Part shown: piece after piece, positions 44,114 through 52,673 of the stretch
Numbering within the stretch: the first letter of the stretch is position 1
How the letters are laid out: each line of letters starts with the position of its first letter
NCBI GenBank assembly: GCA_020635995.1
Contig: JACJYS010000001.1
Location: forward strand, 496,001-560,000
Source of the DNA: Chitinophagales bacterium
GTDB lineage: Bacteria > Bacteroidota > Bacteroidia > Chitinophagales > UBA8649
Direction: 5' to 3'
DNA: 64,000 nt
Position numbers and translations under genes: made by a program
The notes under the pieces: model-generated
The model's database searches: none
What the model was told of the DNA's origin: nothing
The model's input: the letters and a program-made list of their open reading frames with translations, nothing else

Positions 44114-45116
44114 CGGTTGGTACGATATACATTTTGCACATCCAAATTTACTTTGGTTGTTAGCTGTTTTGGCAGTATTAGCCGGCTTGTGGTTTTATTT
44201 TAGATACAAAAAAAACTATGGAAGCATGCAGGTGCCCAGCCTTAGTATGTTTAAAGATTATACTTCTTTAAAAGCTATGCTTTTGCCGTTATTGCCCATC
44301 TTAAGATTTTTAGCTCTTGCCGCCATAATAGTAGCTTTAGCTCGCCCTCAGTCTTCCTCTACACAGCACCGTATAAGTTCTTATGGTATAGATATGGTTA
44401 TATCTATGGACGTATCTGCCAGTATGCTGGCACAAGATTTTAAACCCGATAGGCTTGAAGCCGCTAAAGATGTGGCATCGCAGTTTATAGAACAAAGAAC
44501 AAATGATAGAATAGGTTTGGTTATTTTTTCGGGAGAAAGTTTTACTCAAGTTCCCATTACTACCGACCATAAAATAGTGCAAAGTCAGCTACAGAAAATA
44601 AGAAATGGCGTGCTTGAAGATGGAACAGCTATAGGTATGGGTATTGGTACTGCTGTAAACAGGCTAAAAGATAGCAAAGCAAAAAGTAAGGTTATTATTA
44701 TAATGACAGACGGTGTTAATAATACAGGGTTAGTTGACCCACTTATGGCAACAGAAGCCGCTATGCAATACGGCATTAAAATTTATACCATAGGTATAGG
44801 CACTAAAGGGAAAGCCTATATGCCGGCATACAAACTACCTGATGGAAGCATACAATACGATTATTTAGACGTGGATATAGATGAAGCATTAATGCGGAAA
44901 ATAGCTGAAATGACAGGCGGTAAATATTACAGGGCTACAGATAAAAAGAGCCTCAAAGAGGTGTATAAAGAAATAGATCAACTGGAAAAAACAGAAATAG
45001 AATCTTCACAATCGGTAAGAGTGGCAGAATTGTTTTATCCTTGGGCGGCACTTGCCTTGTTATTAATAGCAGTAGAGCAAATTTTAAAATACACTTTGCT
45101 TAGAACCTTCCCTTAA
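44106..45116 (+). CDS. BatA-type VWA membrane protein
   Basis: A 336-residue protein: N-terminal TM helices (about 13-30 and 60-80), a von Willebrand A domain with an intact metal site (DVSASMLAQ, then a Thr and IIMTDGVNNTG), and a last TM (about 305-325). It is membrane-held with the VWA domain facing the periplasm. In many Bacteroidota the operon continues with BatB, C and E; here it ends and a promoter for mscS follows. Confidence 0.9.
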   Translation: MFSGWYDIHFAHPNLLWLLAVLAVLAGLWFYFRYKKNYGSMQVPSLSMFKDYTSLKAMLLPLLPILRFLALAAIIVALARPQSSSTQHRISSYGIDMVISMDVSASMLAQDFKPDRLEAAKDVASQFIEQRTNDRIGLVIFSGESFTQVPITTDHKIVQSQLQKIRNGVLEDGTAIGMGIGTAVNRLKDSKAKSKVIIIMTDGVNNTGLVDPLMATEAAMQYGIKIYTIGIGTKGKAYMPAYKLPDGSIQYDYLDVDIDEALMRKIAEMTGGKYYRATDKKSLKEVYKEIDQLEKTEIESSQSVRVAELFYPWAALALLLIAVEQILKYTLLRTFP

Positions 45117-45125
45117 TGCCACAAA

Positions 45126-45157
45126 TTTGTAAAACACATTGATTTTCAATACTTTTG
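45126..45157 (+). promoter_or_regulatory. Promoter of mscS
   Basis: TTTG (45126-45129), 20 nt, TACTTTTG (45150-45157), 26 bp before ATG 45184. This is one of the two best matches to the Bacteroidota consensus in the window. Confidence 0.7.
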
Positions 45158-45183
45158 CAGTTTATTAAAACAAAGAAAAATTT

Positions 45184-46002
45184 ATGGACAAATTAAAAGA
45201 AATTTTTAATTCTATTAATACTTATTTAAGTGAATACGGCTTTGTAGCCAAAATAGTGTATGCTTTAGCTCTCTTAATTATTGGATGGTTGACAGTAAAC
45301 TTAATAGTAAATCTAATAGGAAAATTATTAAAGAAAAGAAACTTTGATGAAACGTTATTACCTTTTATTAAAAGCTTGGTACTGTGGCTATTAAGAGTAG
45401 CCTTACTAATTTCTGTAGCGGGGATAGTGGGTATAGAAACGGCTTCGTTTATAGCTATATTGGGAGCTGTAGGTTTTGCTATAGGTATGGCTATGCAAGG
45501 AGCTTTAGGAAATTTAGCCGGAGGAGCTTTAATTTTAATTTTTAGACCATATAAAGTAGGCGATTTAATAGAAAGTCAAGGCAGATTAGGCGTAGTAAAA
45601 GAAATACAGATATTTACTACCATATTGTTAAGTCCGGAAAATAAAACGATTATTTTACCCAATGGGCCTGTGGCTAATAATGATATTGTTAACTATACTG
45701 TAGAGGGTGTTATAAGAGTAGATTGCAGTGTAGGTATAGCCTATCATGAAGACATAGCTAAAGCAAAAGAGGTGCTTATGAAAGTTTTAGAAAGCGATGA
45801 AGATGTGCTTAAAACACCAGCTCCTTTTGTGGGCGTTTCTGAGTTGGCAGGTAGTTCTATTGACTTAGCTGTGAGAGGTTATGCTAAACCGGCTAAGTAT
45901 TGGGATGTGTTTTTTAGAGTTAATGAAAATATGAAAATAGCTCTGGACAAAGCAGGAATTGAAATACCATTTTCTCAAATGGATGTTACGATTAAAAAAT
46001 AA
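45184..46002 (+). CDS. mscS: Small-conductance mechanosensitive channel
   Basis: A 272-residue MscS of E. coli size. Three N-terminal TM helices; the pore helix reads AILGAVGFAIGMAMQGALGN, with the Gly/Ala pattern that lines the MscS pore, followed by the beta domain (FRPYKVGDLIE) and the C-terminal alpha/beta cage. It releases solutes when the membrane is stretched. It stands in tandem with mscL, 42 bp apart; the two channels are seldom adjacent. Confidence 0.93.
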   Translation: MDKLKEIFNSINTYLSEYGFVAKIVYALALLIIGWLTVNLIVNLIGKLLKKRNFDETLLPFIKSLVLWLLRVALLISVAGIVGIETASFIAILGAVGFAIGMAMQGALGNLAGGALILIFRPYKVGDLIESQGRLGVVKEIQIFTTILLSPENKTIILPNGPVANNDIVNYTVEGVIRVDCSVGIAYHEDIAKAKEVLMKVLESDEDVLKTPAPFVGVSELAGSSIDLAVRGYAKPAKYWDVFFRVNENMKIALDKAGIEIPFSQMDVTIKK

Positions 46003-46044
46003 TGTATCTTTAGCACTTATTTTTAACAATTAAAACTAAAAACT

Positions 46045-46446
46045 ATGGGAATGTTAAAGGAATTTAAAGAATTTGCCATGAAAGGCAATTTGGTAGATAT
46101 GGCTATAGCCTTTGTAATGGGCGGTGCTTTTGCTAAAGTAACCAGTTCATTTATTGATGGCTTAGTTATGCCTCCAATTAGTTTGCTTACAGGCGGTGGC
46201 TTAGAGGGCAAAATAGTATTGAGAGATGCTGTTTTAGATGCCGCTGGAGCTGTTACTACTCCAGAAGTAGCCATGACTTATGGTGCTTTTTTGAGTGCTG
46301 TAATTAATTTTATTGTAGTAGCTTTTGTAATGTTTCTTGTAATTAAAGCAATAAACAAAACCAAAAAAGCCGAAGAGCCTGCTCCACCGGCTGGTCCTTC
46401 TGACAATGATTTACTTACAGAAATTAGAGATTTACTTAAAAAGTAA
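46045..46446 (+). CDS. mscL: Large-conductance mechanosensitive channel
   Basis: A 133-residue MscL: N-terminal amphipathic helix (KEFKEFAMKGN), pore helix (VDMAIAFVMGGAFAKV), a periplasmic loop and the second TM (FINVVAFVMF-like FIVVAFVMFLVIKAI), ending in a charged helix (DLLTEIRDLLKK). It is the last-resort valve under strong osmotic downshock. The weak TATCTTTA box 5' of it suggests it may have its own start; a bidirectional terminator follows. Confidence 0.95.
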   Translation: MGMLKEFKEFAMKGNLVDMAIAFVMGGAFAKVTSSFIDGLVMPPISLLTGGGLEGKIVLRDAVLDAAGAVTTPEVAMTYGAFLSAVINFIVVAFVMFLVIKAINKTKKAEEPAPPAGPSDNDLLTEIRDLLKK

Positions 46447-46463
46447 TAGCAATTAAACAACTT

Positions 46464-46493
46464 AAAAAGCCCCAAGAAATTGGGGCTTTTTTT
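46464..46493. terminator. Bidirectional terminator between mscL and the dioxygenase gene
   Basis: AAAAAGCCCC, a short loop, and GGGGCTTTTTTT; A and T runs flank both sides, so it can serve both convergent genes. Confidence 0.9.
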
Positions 46494-46547
46494 ATAAAGA
46501 CAGACAAGGTAGGGTTATGCCAATTGTTCATTTATACCTGAGTTCGG

Positions 46548-47603
46548 TTAAGATTTACTCCCGTAACTCAAAGCACGCACTAAATCTTCATCTAACTGAG
46601 GAAGTTTGCTGCGTTGCACTAAAAAAGAGGTTAAATCTGCTATTTCTTTAAAAATATAATGTTTGTTTAATGCTGCTTGCAAGTAATCTTTGCCTGTGCT
46701 ACCACCAGTACCCACTCTGGCACCTATCATGCGGTGTACCATATTGATGTGTCTAAAACGCCAAGTAGCCATTTGCTCGTCTATATCTAATAATAAATTT
46801 AGCAACTGGTAAGGCATTTGCAATAATGGATAATCTCTGTACAGCATAATAAATAGTGCCGCTCTATTGGCTTTTGCCGATAATCTTCTACCTAAATTAT
46901 TATTGTCATTTAAGCATATTTCTTTAAATTTTTCTACATTGTTTTTTTCTGAATCGGACAGGCTATTATCGTAAGTTTTTAAATAGTCTTGCCAAAATAC
47001 ATGCAAAGATTCGTCTGTATTATCGTATCTTTTTATAAAACTGTCCCAATATTCATCTCCTGCCCAAAAAGGCATACGCTCTAACCAAGTGTTTATTTGT
47101 TCTATAAATGTTACTTCATTTTCTAACGATTCAATATAGGCTTTATCTTTAGGTTTAAGTTGAGAAGTGTAATATTGTTTGCCAAATCTTTCTTCCATAC
47201 GCAAGCCCAGCATGGCTTCTACTTGTTTAAACTGTATGCTTTGAAAACCCGAAGCCGGACGCAATAAATCTCTATAGTCTAAAAAATCTAAAGGAGTCAT
47301 GGTTTCTAAAATATCAATTTGCTTTACGGCAACTTCTAATATTTTAACTACACGCTTTAAGCGGTGTACTACCACTTGTAGGTCTGGCGAAGAATCGGCT
47401 ATGGAAGGCTTACTAAATACTTTGTGTGCCGATTTTATTTCGTGCAATATTTGCTTAAACCAAAGTTCATACGATTGATGAATGATAATAAAAAGCATTT
47501 CGTCATGAGCTTCATTGCCGTGCAAAGCACTTTCGGGTTGCTGTGCGTTTAAAATCTTATCTAATTGTAGGTATTCGGGATAATAAACTCCTTTATATTC
47601 CAT
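46548..47603 (-). CDS. Tryptophan 2,3-dioxygenase
   Basis: A 351-residue haem dioxygenase that opens the indole ring of tryptophan to N-formylkynurenine. Family marks: MLFIIIHQSYELWFKQILHE at the N-terminal side (haem pocket), RPASGFQSIQFKQVE in the middle, FRHINMVHRMIGARVGTGGS near the C-terminus, with the proximal His and the Thr-Gly-Gly of the substrate loop. No kynurenine-pathway partner is nearby; the NAD genes later in the window start from aspartate instead. Confidence 0.93.
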   Translation of the reverse strand: MEYKGVYYPEYLQLDKILNAQQPESALHGNEAHDEMLFIIIHQSYELWFKQILHEIKSAHKVFSKPSIADSSPDLQVVVHRLKRVVKILEVAVKQIDILETMTPLDFLDYRDLLRPASGFQSIQFKQVEAMLGLRMEERFGKQYYTSQLKPKDKAYIESLENEVTFIEQINTWLERMPFWAGDEYWDSFIKRYDNTDESLHVFWQDYLKTYDNSLSDSEKNNVEKFKEICLNDNNNLGRRLSAKANRAALFIMLYRDYPLLQMPYQLLNLLLDIDEQMATWRFRHINMVHRMIGARVGTGGSTGKDYLQAALNKHYIFKEIADLTSFLVQRSKLPQLDEDLVRALSYGSKS

Positions 47604-47646
47604 ATTTTAAAAGGTTTGATGAGGTGTAAAGATACGATTATTACTT

Positions 47647-48786
47647 TTAATTTGATTTACTTAATATCTCGTAATAATAATTTTCATAAATAGGCAGTAT
47701 GTTTTTTATGTCAAATTTTCTGGCATGAGCTACGGCTCGCTGCTTGTATTCAAGAAGTGTATCGCAATCAATTAAAATTTTAATAGCGTTATTTGCCATT
47801 TCTTCAATATTGCCTACATCACTTAAAAATCCTGTTTTTCCTTGTATATTTATTTCCGGTATTCCTCCGGTATTGCTTGATACCACAGGAACTTCACAAG
47901 CCATGGCTTCTAAAGCTGCTAATCCAAAACTTTCGCTTTCTGAAGGCATTAAATACAAATCGGCAATAGCCAATAATTCTTCTACGGCATCTTGCTTGCC
48001 TAAAAATAATACATCTTTTTCTACTTTTAAATCTCTTGCCAACTGTTCGGCATAGGCTCTTTCCGGACCATCGCCAACCAGCAAAAGTTTTGCCGGCATT
48101 TTCTTTACTACTTTTTCAAAAATTTTAATGGTATCTTCTACTCGTTTTACTTTTCTAAAGTTTGAAGTATGAATTAATACACGCTCTTCATTGGGAGCTA
48201 TTGCTTTTTTAAAATGTGCTTTATCTAATTTAGTAAAACGGTCAAAATCTATAAAATTGGGTATTACCCTTATGTCTTTTTTTATTTCAAAATTTTTGTA
48301 GGTATCGTTTTTTAAACTTTCCGATACCGTTGTTATTCCGTCAGATTGATTAATAGAAAAAGCTACAACACTTCTGTATGCAGGTGCTTTGCCTACTAAA
48401 GTTATATCTGTGCCGTGCAAGGTGGTTATAACAGGTATGTTAACGCCTTTTTCTTTAAGTATTTGCTTAGCTATATATGCTGCCGAAGCGTGGGGAATAG
48501 CATAATGAACGTGCAATAAATCTAACTGCTGGTATTTTACTATATCTACCATATTAGAGGCTAATGCAGTTTCGTAAGGAGGATACTCAAATAAAGCATA
48601 GTTTTGAAAACTCACTTCGTGAAAAAAAGTATTAGGCTGAAAAACATCTAAACGCGGTGGACGCGAATAGGTAATAAAATGCACCTGATGACCCTCTTTA
48701 GCTAAAGCAATGCCCAACTCTGTAGCCACTACACCGCTACCGCCATAAGTAGGGTAGCAAACTATGCCTATTTTCATTTTTTTCAT
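47647..48786 (-). CDS. bshA: N-acetyl-alpha-D-glucosaminyl L-malate synthase (bacillithiol)
   Basis: A 379-residue GT4-family glycosyltransferase. BshA marks: the start IGIVCYPTYGGSGVVATELG, LHVHYAIPHASAAY, the GDGPER site and the C-terminal donor motif ESFGLAALEAMACEVPVVSSN. It joins UDP-GlcNAc and L-malate, the first step of bacillithiol synthesis. The Met at 48777 is an equally good start. The other bsh genes are not in the window. The nadD gene ends 13 bp upstream, so the two may be cotranscribed. Confidence 0.92.
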   Translation of the reverse strand: MKKMKIGIVCYPTYGGSGVVATELGIALAKEGHQVHFITYSRPPRLDVFQPNTFFHEVSFQNYALFEYPPYETALASNMVDIVKYQQLDLLHVHYAIPHASAAYIAKQILKEKGVNIPVITTLHGTDITLVGKAPAYRSVVAFSINQSDGITTVSESLKNDTYKNFEIKKDIRVIPNFIDFDRFTKLDKAHFKKAIAPNEERVLIHTSNFRKVKRVEDTIKIFEKVVKKMPAKLLLVGDGPERAYAEQLARDLKVEKDVLFLGKQDAVEELLAIADLYLMPSESESFGLAALEAMACEVPVVSSNTGGIPEINIQGKTGFLSDVGNIEEMANNAIKILIDCDTLLEYKQRAVAHARKFDIKNILPIYENYYYEILSKSN

Positions 48787-48799
48787 TTGTTTAAAATAT

Positions 48800-49372
48800 T
48801 TACTTATACCAACCCATTTCTTTTATATATCGTTCCACTTCTTTGGGTACTAAATAAGTAATGGGTTTATTATCTTTAAGTTGTTCTCTTATATACGAGG
48901 CAGAAAGCAATATTTGTGGCGTTTCTAATATTTTTATATTTTCAGCATATTTTTTTTCGTCTAAATTAGTGCCGGATCTGTTATATACATATATAGTATA
49001 GTCTTTTATTAGCACATCGGCATTTTTCCATTTGTGTAATGTAGGCAAATTATCGCCACCCATTATTAACGAAAATTCGTAGCCGGGATATTTTTCTTTT
49101 AAATAAACTAAAGTATCTATGGTATAAGAAGGTTTGGGTAAATTAAATTCTATATCGCAAGCTCTTAGTTTATCGTTATCTTCTATGGCAATATTTACTA
49201 AATGTAGTCTGTCGTATTCAGAAAGTAATCCGGCTTTGTTTTTAAAAGGGTTTTGTGGCGAAACTACCAGCCATACTTCATCTAAATTAGTATAATGAGC
49301 CATGTGGTTAGCTATAAACAAATGCCCTGTATGTACAGGATTAAAAGAACCAAAAAATAAACCTACTTTCAA
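48800..49372 (-). CDS. nadD: Nicotinate-nucleotide adenylyltransferase
   Basis: A 190-residue nucleotidyltransferase. GLFFGSFNPVHTGHL carries the HxGH site, GGDNLPTLHKWK is the substrate loop and LLSASYIREQL is the SxSxxR motif. It makes deamido-NAD from nicotinate mononucleotide and ATP, after NadB and NadA (whose genes are at 57642-60119) and NadC. Confidence 0.93.
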   Translation of the reverse strand: MKVGLFFGSFNPVHTGHLFIANHMAHYTNLDEVWLVVSPQNPFKNKAGLLSEYDRLHLVNIAIEDNDKLRACDIEFNLPKPSYTIDTLVYLKEKYPGYEFSLIMGGDNLPTLHKWKNADVLIKDYTIYVYNRSGTNLDEKKYAENIKILETPQILLSASYIREQLKDNKPITYLVPKEVERYIKEMGWYK

Positions 49373-49414
49373 ATTATTTTATTTTTCTGTTGATAAAACT
49401 AACAAAAGAGCTAA

Positions 49415-49422
49415 CAAATATA
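49415..49422 (-). promoter_or_regulatory. Probable -7 box of nadD
   Basis: TATATTTG on the minus strand, 42 bp before the start at 49372. No matching -33 box at the right spacing. Confidence 0.4.
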
Positions 49423-49491
49423 AATGTTTAAAATTTCGTTGTAAATAAAAGCAAGAAATATTAACAAGTAAATTATTTTTGCTTCGCTTTT

Positions 49492-49854
49492 ATGGAAAAG
49501 TACTTTAACCTACATCTTAAATATGCTTTTATAGCAATTGTTCTTTTAGTGGCTATTATGTATGTTTCGCTATTACCTAAAATAGAACTGCCTAAAACAA
49601 ACATTTTTCAAGCAGATAAAATTGTTCATTTTAGTATGTATTTCATTTTAAGTGTAGCTTTATTTAAAGGATTTTTTAACGTTAATCTTAAAAAATCTTT
49701 GACATTTGCATGTGTTTTGTCATTTTTATATGGATTTATTGTAGAAATTTTGCAATATTCTTTAACAAGTACTAGAATGTTTGATGTTTTTGATATATTC
49801 GCAAATGGAATGGGTGCAATATTTGCATATTTGATAGTAAGTAAATATCTTTAA
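49492..49854 (+). CDS. VanZ-like membrane protein
   Basis: A 120-residue protein with about four TM helices. The VanZ-like signature is ADKIVHFSMYFILSVALFKG with the key His. A Glu in FIVEILQYSL begins the third segment; RMFDVFDIFANGMGAIF is near the end. VanZ itself lowers teicoplanin sensitivity; the role of stand-alone forms is not known. A TATTTTTG box (49474-49481) lies close before the ATG. Confidence 0.8.
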   Translation: MEKYFNLHLKYAFIAIVLLVAIMYVSLLPKIELPKTNIFQADKIVHFSMYFILSVALFKGFFNVNLKKSLTFACVLSFLYGFIVEILQYSLTSTRMFDVFDIFANGMGAIFAYLIVSKYL

Positions 49855-49873
49855 ACCGTTAATTAAAAAAATT

Positions 49874-50722
49874 ATGTTACAATTAGGATTAGTATTAGCC
49901 GGAATCATTGTAGGAATTATAGTGGCAGGTTATTTTATAGCAAATTTTTTGCTATCGGGTGGGAAAAGCCTAAGCCAGATTGCTGATAAGTACAAAGGAA
50001 CTGAAGAGGCTAAATCGGTATTTTTAAAAAAATATGCCGAAGCAGATTTATCTAATGTTCGTACTGCCATATTAGCATTTGGAGCTATTGCGGCATTTTC
50101 TTCATCTATTTATGCTTTAAGCTGGAGAGATAAACCCGAGAAAGTTCAGGCATTAGAAATGGAAGTGGTAGAGGATGATTTTGAAATAGAACCACCTCAA
50201 ACAGAGCAAGTAAAACCACCGCCACCACCGCCACCGCCACCAGAAATTCAAGTGGTAGAAGATGACGTTATTTTAGAGGACGAACCGGAAATTCAAGAAG
50301 TAGAAATTGAAGAAGATGAAGTAATTGAGGTTCCTGAAGTAATAGAAGAAGAAGAGCAAGTGGTAGAGCAAGAAATTTTTACCATAGTGGAGGATATGCC
50401 TAAATTTAAAGGTTGCGAAAATTTAAAAGGTACAGAAGCCGACCAATGCACACACAAAGGCATTCAAACTTTTATTAAAAACAACTTTGATTATCCGAAA
50501 ATAGCTGTAGAAAACGATATAGAAGGAAAAGTTTATGTACGGTTTGTGGTTGACCCTAAAGGAAAAGTTACAGACGTAACTGTAGCCAAAGGAGCTGACA
50601 AATTGTTAAACGATGCGGCTGTTGCATTAATAAACAAAATGCCACCGTTTACACCTGGTAAACAAAGAGGAAAAGCTGTAAAAGTACAGTATGTAATTCC
50701 TATTAGTTATCAGTTGCAGTAA
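49874..50722 (+). CDS. TonB with an extra N-terminal membrane helix
   Basis: A 282-residue energy transducer. Residues 1-28 form a first hydrophobic helix; a Lys-rich loop (about 30-62) leads to a second (about 65-83). Then come an acidic, Pro-rich linker (nine Pro in a row near 115) and a C-terminal TonB domain (FVVDPKGKVTDVTVAKGAD, ending KVQYVIPISYQLQ). Most TonB proteins of this phylum have only the second helix, starting just after KKYAEADL. The extra segment has no alternative start, so it is likely real. It passes proton-motive energy to outer-membrane transporters; no exbB or exbD is nearby. Confidence 0.88.
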   Translation: MLQLGLVLAGIIVGIIVAGYFIANFLLSGGKSLSQIADKYKGTEEAKSVFLKKYAEADLSNVRTAILAFGAIAAFSSSIYALSWRDKPEKVQALEMEVVEDDFEIEPPQTEQVKPPPPPPPPPEIQVVEDDVILEDEPEIQEVEIEEDEVIEVPEVIEEEEQVVEQEIFTIVEDMPKFKGCENLKGTEADQCTHKGIQTFIKNNFDYPKIAVENDIEGKVYVRFVVDPKGKVTDVTVAKGADKLLNDAAVALINKMPPFTPGKQRGKAVKVQYVIPISYQLQ

Positions 50723-50744
50723 AATTTGATAGATTAATTTTTTG

Positions 50745-50776
50745 AAAAGCCTAAGCAGAAGTGTTTAGGCTTTTTT
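50745..50776 (+). terminator. Terminator after tonB
   Basis: AAAAGCCTAA, ten bases, TTAGGCTTTTTT, ending in a T run, 22 bp after the tonB stop. Confidence 0.9.
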
Positions 50777-51098
50777 GTGAAAAAAGCGAGATATATGAAA
50801 TTATACCAATTGTCAACACAAAATAGACTATACTATTTTAGGTTGGTATTATAAACCACCTTTATTGAGATGGCGGATAAGGTCATTCGTTCCTCATGCC
50901 TTTCCGCCATGACAGTTTACGCTTTATGTTGATTCGTCATTACGATGAGTGTAATCTCTTACTTTATTGAGATTGCCACAAAAATTATTCCTCCGTCATA
51001 ATTTTCTCGCAAAGACGAGTACCTGTTGATTCGTCTTGCTGACGGTAGGAAGCATCTCTTTTTTTAGATACAAGATGTAATACCAATTAAGATTGGTA
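50777..51098. repeat. Gap filled with several inverted repeats
   Basis: No gene is visible. Repeats seen in order: TTATACCAATT (50801-50811) with TTGGTATTATA further on, enclosing the CAAAATAG/CTATTTT palindrome (50818-50839); ATGGCGGA (50870-50877) with TCCGCCAT (50903-50910); AATCTC (50953-50958) with GAGATT (50969-50974), in sequence of the CGTCATT-type dispersed repeat; and TAATACCAAT (51078-51087) with ATTGGTATTA (51092-51101), whose right arm overlaps the carboxypeptidase stop. The block is a pile of small dispersed repeats between convergent genes. Confidence 0.7.
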
Positions 51099-52589
51099 TT
51101 AAACCCCATAAATTTTGCCGTACTTATTTTCAGCATATTGCATAAAATAGCTAAAGTTTAGTGGTTCGCCAGTTGCCTTTTTGCATAAATCGTTTGAGTA
51201 GTAAAATCTACCATATTGATGTACATTTTTTCTTAACCAATTCAAGACATTGCTTAAATTATTGTTTTCTATATCGTTTTGATAATTAGCTAATTCTGTA
51301 TGTATTTTGGCATCAAACTGTGCGGTATAAAAACTACCTAATGAGTATGTAGGGAAATAGCCAAAACTGCCATGACTCCAATGTATATCTTGCAGTATTC
51401 CTTTGCTATCGTTAGGAACATCTATGTTTAAATACTCTTTATATTTTGCATTCCACGCTTCTTTGGCGTCTTTTACATTTAAAGTACCTTCTATTAGTTG
51501 CTTTTCTAACTCGTAGCGTATCATTATATGAAAATGGTACGTCAATTCGTCAGCATCTGTTCTTATTAAAGAAGGTTTAACTATGTTAATGGCTTTATAA
51601 AATTCATCTAAACTAACTTTAGCAAAAGCATCGGGGAATACTTTTTGTAAATCTTGATAATTGGCTTTCCAAAAACTAAATGACCGCCCTAAGTTGTTTT
51701 CATAAAACCTTGATTGACTTTCATGTATGCCTAAAGAAACTGCTTCGCCACAAGGTAAGCCATATTCTTCAGCAGGTAATCCTTGTTCATATAAAGCATG
51801 ACCACCTTCGTGTATGCAACTCCACAGCATATCGTAAAAATTGCTTTCGTCTATTCGGGTGGTTACCCGCACATCTTGCGGACTAAAAGTAGTAGTAAAT
51901 GGGTGTGCAGAAATATCTTGCCTTCCGGCATCCATATCGTAGCCCATTTTTTTTAGTATTTCTATGCCAAAATTCCATTGTTTATCCTTATCAAAATGTC
52001 CGTACATAAAACTATCATCTACTTGTTGAGCAGCCATAATTTTATTTAATAATGGTTGTAGTTTTTGTCTAACATCAGCAAACAAAATATCTATATCTGC
52101 TACTTTAGCATTAGGTTCGTAATCATCCATTAAAGCATCGTAAGGATGCTGTTCATATCCTACAATATCTGCTTTTTTACGCTGTAAATCAATGATTTGT
52201 CCAAGCTCTTTTTCAAAAAGTTTAAAATTATTTTCTTTTTTAGCAGTCATCCAAGCGTGGTAAGCATTAGAAATAGCGTTAGAAAGTTCTACAATAAAAC
52301 TACCGGGTATTTTTTTAAGTTTTTCAATGTCTATTTTTAAAAGTTCAACATTTCGTTTTTCCGTTTCAGAAAGATTTTTGGTGTCAATTTTATAAAGCAA
52401 ATCATTATATTCTTTAGCTGTAAATTTATTGTGAGCTAATTCACTTAAAGTGGCTATTTGCTGTGCTCTAAACTGTTTTCCTTTAGGAGGCATATAGGTT
52501 TCTTGATCCCAACTTAGCACACTTAAAGCATACTTAATGTCAGCAATTTTAGAATTTTGAGCTTTAAGTTCTTGATATAAATTATTCAT
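51099..52589 (-). CDS. M32 carboxypeptidase (Taq family)
   Basis: A 496-residue zinc carboxypeptidase, cytosolic, of the Taq family. The active site is HEGGHALYEQG (HExxH form) with the third ligand Glu in the following helix (GIHESQSRFYEN); LSWDQETYMPP near the N-terminus and FHIMIRYELEKQLIEG near the end are family marks. It trims C-terminal residues of peptides. The length is normal. Confidence 0.94.
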   Translation of the reverse strand: MNNLYQELKAQNSKIADIKYALSVLSWDQETYMPPKGKQFRAQQIATLSELAHNKFTAKEYNDLLYKIDTKNLSETEKRNVELLKIDIEKLKKIPGSFIVELSNAISNAYHAWMTAKKENNFKLFEKELGQIIDLQRKKADIVGYEQHPYDALMDDYEPNAKVADIDILFADVRQKLQPLLNKIMAAQQVDDSFMYGHFDKDKQWNFGIEILKKMGYDMDAGRQDISAHPFTTTFSPQDVRVTTRIDESNFYDMLWSCIHEGGHALYEQGLPAEEYGLPCGEAVSLGIHESQSRFYENNLGRSFSFWKANYQDLQKVFPDAFAKVSLDEFYKAINIVKPSLIRTDADELTYHFHIMIRYELEKQLIEGTLNVKDAKEAWNAKYKEYLNIDVPNDSKGILQDIHWSHGSFGYFPTYSLGSFYTAQFDAKIHTELANYQNDIENNNLSNVLNWLRKNVHQYGRFYYSNDLCKKATGEPLNFSYFMQYAENKYGKIYGV

Positions 52590-52673
52590 TGTAAAAAAAA
52601 TGCTTTTGATTTGTTGGAAAATAAATGTAAATTTATACCTTTATAGCTTAAGAACTTAACTAAACCTATCAAC

